Below are positions 61,218 through 64,000 of a stretch of DNA of 64,000 nt, piece after piece. The position numbers and the translations under genes are program-made. Position 1 is the first letter of the stretch. Each line of letters starts with the position of its first letter. This DNA comes from Paenibacillus segetis. Its GTDB lineage: Bacteria; Bacillota; Bacilli; Paenibacillales; Paenibacillaceae. The notes beneath the pieces are model-generated. The model saw only the letters and a list, made by a program, of their open reading frames with translations. It had not been told where the DNA came from and made no database searches. The stretch lies in contig NZ_BMFT01000002.1 of NCBI RefSeq assembly GCF_014639155.1, forward strand, positions 186,001-250,000, in the 5' to 3' direction.

Positions 61218-62108
61218 ATGGTAAGTAAATTAGATTTATATAAAATATTTTGCATGGTAGGGAAGAGTCAAAGCTTCTCCAAAGCGGCAAAGGATCTTTA
61301 TATGACACAGCCGGCGGTAAGCCAGGCGATTATGCAATTAGAGCGGGAATTGGACATCCGTCTATTTACTAGAACACCTAAGGGAGTGTCTTTAACGAAT
61401 GAAGGCAAACTACTCTTTGAATATGTCAACTCGGCCATTAATTTAATTGATATTGGCGAAGAAAAAATATTAGAATTCAAGAACTTAACGGTAGGCGAGT
61501 TGAAAATAGGGGTAGGAGATACGATTTCTAGATATTTCTTACTTCCGTATTTGGAAGCCTTTCATAATAAATATCCCAATATAAAGTTTAAGATCGTTAA
61601 CGGTACAACATTAGAGCTCTGTTCGATCTTGAAATCCGGAGAGGTCGACATTGCGCTTTGTAATTTTCCACTTGATGATTCTGCATTAGAACTAAGACCA
61701 TGTATGGAAATCCATGATATTTTTGTCTGTGGACCGAAGTATAAGGAGCTTTTATCTAATCCCGTAAGTCTTGATGAAGTGGTTCGACAGCCCTTAATTT
61801 TCCTCGAGAAGAACTCGAATTCCCGCAGATATGTTGAGGATTATTTGTCATCGAAGGGAATCAAGATTTCACCAGAATTTGAACTGGGTTCACATGATCT
61901 TTTATTAGAGTTTGCTAAGATCAATCTAGGGGTCGCCAGTGTGACTAAGGAATTTGCCCTGGAGTATATAAAAAAAGGGCTACTATACGAAGTGCAACTT
62001 ACAGAGGAAATACCCAAACGAAATATCGGAGTCTGCTTCTTGAAAAGTGTACCTTTATCCTTAGCTTCAACAAAATTTATGGAGATTATTGAAAATAAAA
62101 TGAACTAA
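61218..62108 (+). CDS. LysR family transcriptional regulator
   Basis: 296 residues. N-terminal HTH SQSFSKAAKDLYMTQPAVSQ then AIMQLERELDIRLFTRTPKG; C-terminal periplasmic-binding-like effector domain. AAGGGG upstream. Divergent from the CofE-like gene across 115 bp, so it probably regulates that gene. Resembles the CysL/YwfK-like group. Confidence 0.92.
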   Translation: MVSKLDLYKIFCMVGKSQSFSKAAKDLYMTQPAVSQAIMQLERELDIRLFTRTPKGVSLTNEGKLLFEYVNSAINLIDIGEEKILEFKNLTVGELKIGVGDTISRYFLLPYLEAFHNKYPNIKFKIVNGTTLELCSILKSGEVDIALCNFPLDDSALELRPCMEIHDIFVCGPKYKELLSNPVSLDEVVRQPLIFLEKNSNSRRYVEDYLSSKGIKISPEFELGSHDLLLEFAKINLGVASVTKEFALEYIKKGLLYEVQLTEEIPKRNIGVCFLKSVPLSLASTKFMEIIENKMN

Positions 62109-62159
62109 AATATGATGTAGTAGTGAATGGGAGACATCTTAAGAATAACGAAGACCCGA

Positions 62160-62181
62160 GACTCACACCAATGGTGTGAGT
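62160..62181. terminator. Hairpin between convergent genes
   Basis: GACTCACACCA pairs perfectly with TGGTGTGAGTC. It overlaps the AraC stop codon; T-runs are weak. Confidence 0.65.
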
Positions 62182-63026
62182 CTTGCATAATGCATTTTGC
62201 GGTGGGCTTGTGGTGTTCTCCCAAATAGGGCTTTGAAGGATTTATAAAAATGTCCTAAATTACCGAAGCCTGCCTCTAGCGCGATATCCAGTATCCCCCG
62301 ATCCGAGTGCAGTAATAAATTCTCAGCGTATTGAAGCTTGATGCGGTTCAAATATTGCAGCGGCGTTTGATGCTCCCATTCTTTGAATGTGCGGCATAAA
62401 TGGGCGTGAGATTTTCCAGATATCGAAATCATAGCCGGGACACCTTCGATGAAGTGTTCCGGTTTTTTCATTTCTTTGCACAGATTAAGGAACCATTCCG
62501 GTTTCTCATGAGGCTCCAAGACAACGGAGTGCATTAAGTAATGACAGTATACTTCCGCCAAGAGCGCGCGAAGCTCGGTTCGGTACCATTGCTTCTCATG
62601 CTGTGGAATCCGATAGAGCTTTTCCATGCGCCGCTGAAGCAGCAGCTTCTCTTGGTGGGAGAGTTGTATCGTAATAGGAAAAGCCGAGCCCAGGAACGAT
62701 TCCTTCGGAAATCCAGCACCGAGATACGCAAGCAAATCCATCAGCGTCTTCTCGTAAAATGACAGGTTAATCAATCGGCAATCGATGCCAGGCAACTGTT
62801 CATAATAATGGATATCCTGTGGTCGCATAAACACAAGTGAGCCCTCACTGAGCAGTTCTCTTTTACCATTAATACAATGATAAGCAGCACCTTCTACAAT
62901 AATAAAAAATTCAAAAAAATCATGGTCATGAGGCCCTGATGTATTTCCTATCCCCGTTATGTCCCTATAGTGGCCTTCTGCTTCGGCATCGATTCCGACC
63001 TCTGCTCTAAGTGTATGGATCTCCAT
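62163..63026 (-). CDS. AraC family regulator with cupin sensor domain
   Basis: 287 residues. N-terminal cupin-like ligand domain (HDHDFFEFFIIVEGAAYHCI, LVFMRPQDIHYYE); C-terminal double helix-turn-helix (about 190-285: FGKSHAHLCRTFKEW-type and ILDIALEAGFGNLGHFYKSF). Typical of sugar-use activators. Divergent from a DUF1861 gene with direct repeats between, so that gene is its likely target. Confidence 0.92.
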   Translation of the reverse strand: MEIHTLRAEVGIDAEAEGHYRDITGIGNTSGPHDHDFFEFFIIVEGAAYHCINGKRELLSEGSLVFMRPQDIHYYEQLPGIDCRLINLSFYEKTLMDLLAYLGAGFPKESFLGSAFPITIQLSHQEKLLLQRRMEKLYRIPQHEKQWYRTELRALLAEVYCHYLMHSVVLEPHEKPEWFLNLCKEMKKPEHFIEGVPAMISISGKSHAHLCRTFKEWEHQTPLQYLNRIKLQYAENLLLHSDRGILDIALEAGFGNLGHFYKSFKALFGRTPQAHRKMHYARLTPLV

Positions 63027-63066
63027 TACTTCCTTCCCAGCCCCTTTCTTACATCAAAATAACATA

Positions 63067-63113
63067 ATTTATCTGAAGATGATATAGAGTGATGAAATGC
63101 TGATTTATCTGAA
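63067..63113. promoter_or_regulatory. Direct repeats, putative AraC-type sites
   Basis: ATTTATCTGAA occurs at 63067-63077 and 63103-63113 in the same orientation, 36 bp apart, in the divergent promoter region. AraC-family proteins bind direct repeats; the spacing here is wider than the usual 21 bp. Confidence 0.55.
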
Positions 63114-63251
63114 ATAATTGATGATTGAATATTATTTTTTGTTATGAATGCAAAAATAGCGTAGTCATTAGCTAAATATAAGTAAGATTCCTCTACCACG
63201 TCGTGATAGAATAATCGGCAATAACCACGACAAACCGGGAGATGATTTCAA

Positions 63252-64000
63252 GTGAATTTGCTTCAGCGGAGAGAACAGTTTGAGTTAAATAAGTCCATTT
63301 ATGAGAGTGCTAAGCTTAGCTTTCACGGTGTAGAAGGTTTCGATGTTTATAACATTTCAATACCTTTCGAGTGGAAGGGAAAGGACTATATTTTCGGCCG
63401 TGTGGAAAGACGGAGCGAATGGGCACGTTCATGGGTACGTTTGTTTGAGAAAACGGGACAGGATGAATGGACATTGGTTCGGGGTTCGATGGTCTATCAG
63501 TTGGAGGACCCGTATATTAGCTTGATCGGCGATTCGCTAGTCATGGGCGGGACGCATGTACGCTATCAGCAGCATAACGTGGATACATATTTCGGTTATT
63601 TTTACAAGGGAACAGAAATTGATGATTTGTATTATTTCACAACGGGACCAGAGTATATGAAGGATATACGATTGGTCGAGATGAATGAGGGACGAATCGG
63701 TGTGTTCTCTCGGCCTCGGGGCGAGGAAGTGCGTAAGAAATTTGGGAGCGAATCCATGATTGGCTTCACCGTGATTAATAGCCTGGACGAATTGACGATG
63801 GAGGTCGTCGAGAATGCGCCCTATATCCCCGATCTATTTGATCAAAATGAGTGGGGCGGTTGTAATCAAGCCTATTATCTGGAAAGTGGGAATATTGGCG
63901 TCATTGGTCATATTTGCTACAAGACTACTTCGGAAAATGGTCAGTTGATGCAGGTCTATATGAATTTCTCATTTGTACTGGACGTGACCCATCATGTTGC
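63252..64000 (+). CDS. DUF1861 family protein, 5' part (runs off the window)
   Basis: GTG start at 63252 with GGGAG 10 bases upstream; the frame is open for 249 codons to the window edge. Reads FDVYNISIPFEWKGKDYIFG, RVERRSEW, VYQLEDPYISLIGDSLVMGG and WGGCNQAYYL, the pattern of DUF1861 proteins, beta-propeller relatives of GH43/GH130-type glycosidases and phosphorylases. Function unknown, probably acting on a mannose- or glucose-containing oligosaccharide. Divergent from the AraC regulator. Confidence 0.85.
   Translation, partial: MNLLQRREQFELNKSIYESAKLSFHGVEGFDVYNISIPFEWKGKDYIFGRVERRSEWARSWVRLFEKTGQDEWTLVRGSMVYQLEDPYISLIGDSLVMGGTHVRYQQHNVDTYFGYFYKGTEIDDLYYFTTGPEYMKDIRLVEMNEGRIGVFSRPRGEEVRKKFGSESMIGFTVINSLDELTMEVVENAPYIPDLFDQNEWGGCNQAYYLESGNIGVIGHICYKTTSENGQLMQVYMNFSFVLDVTHHV

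Overview
The window looks like chromosome of a Paenibacillus-type member of the Bacillales. This is inferred from gene content and style, not from a marker gene: strong AGGAGG ribosome sites, frequent TTG/GTG starts, sugar ABC transporters without their own ATPase, an RsbQ homologue, a PurR-type guaC promoter, VanR/S/Y/Z-like genes, and moderate G+C with some richer patches. I see no rRNA, tRNA, CRISPR array, phage module or complete insertion sequence.

Layout. (1) 0-10 kb: a cyclic-di-GMP-I riboswitch plus terminator leads a 1942-residue secreted M60-type metallopeptidase with discoidin and NPCBM repeats. A secreted GH19 chitinase follows, then an RsbQ-like hydrolase paired with a PAS-GGDEF diguanylate cyclase. 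(2) 10-17 kb: methyltransferase, an HxlR-controlled MFS/aldo-keto reductase pair with a three-site operator, a UDG-fold protein, a KtrB/TrkH K+ channel, and an ECF sigma factor fused in frame to DUF1835. (3) 17.5-22 kb: vanR-vanS-vanY-vanZ-like genes, then padR-dedA on the other strand. (4) 22.7-31 kb: two-component system plus lipoprotein, then an unusual amidase / solute-binding protein / two permeases / HlyD-adaptor run. (5) 31.9-33.3 kb: a graveyard of gene fragments, including a decayed second copy of dedA. (6) 33-43 kb: a giant pseudokinase-AAA-TPR-GAF-LuxR regulator, a truncated adhesin, an epimerase, and DUF4097 with a two-component system. (7) 43-51 kb: TetR/SDR, a reductase relic, a MITE-like element, CD3324, and a glycosyltransferase/UDP-glucose dehydrogenase/YdjM cassette bracketed by ~105-bp direct repeats. 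(8) 51-64 kb: lipid-anchored flavin reductase with its MerR regulator, GMP reductase, ArsR/MFS, a CofE-like ligase with LysR, and AraC with a DUF1861 protein.

Two themes connect these pieces. In the first 10 kb, a c-di-GMP sensor (riboswitch), a c-di-GMP synthase (GGEEF with an intact I-site) and an RsbQ-type energy/ligand sensor sit beside secreted glycan-attacking enzymes, so a local energy-to-c-di-GMP-to-exoenzyme circuit is a reasonable hypothesis. Second, a family of short GGGACA...TGTCCC palindromes, often as inverted pairs, lies directly against stop codons between 6 and 21 kb. One unit supplies the C-terminus of VanZ, and a further partial unit marks one junction of the dedA duplication.

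Start codons were chosen by ribosome-site spacing. All functional statements rest on motif recognition by eye; no database search was run.
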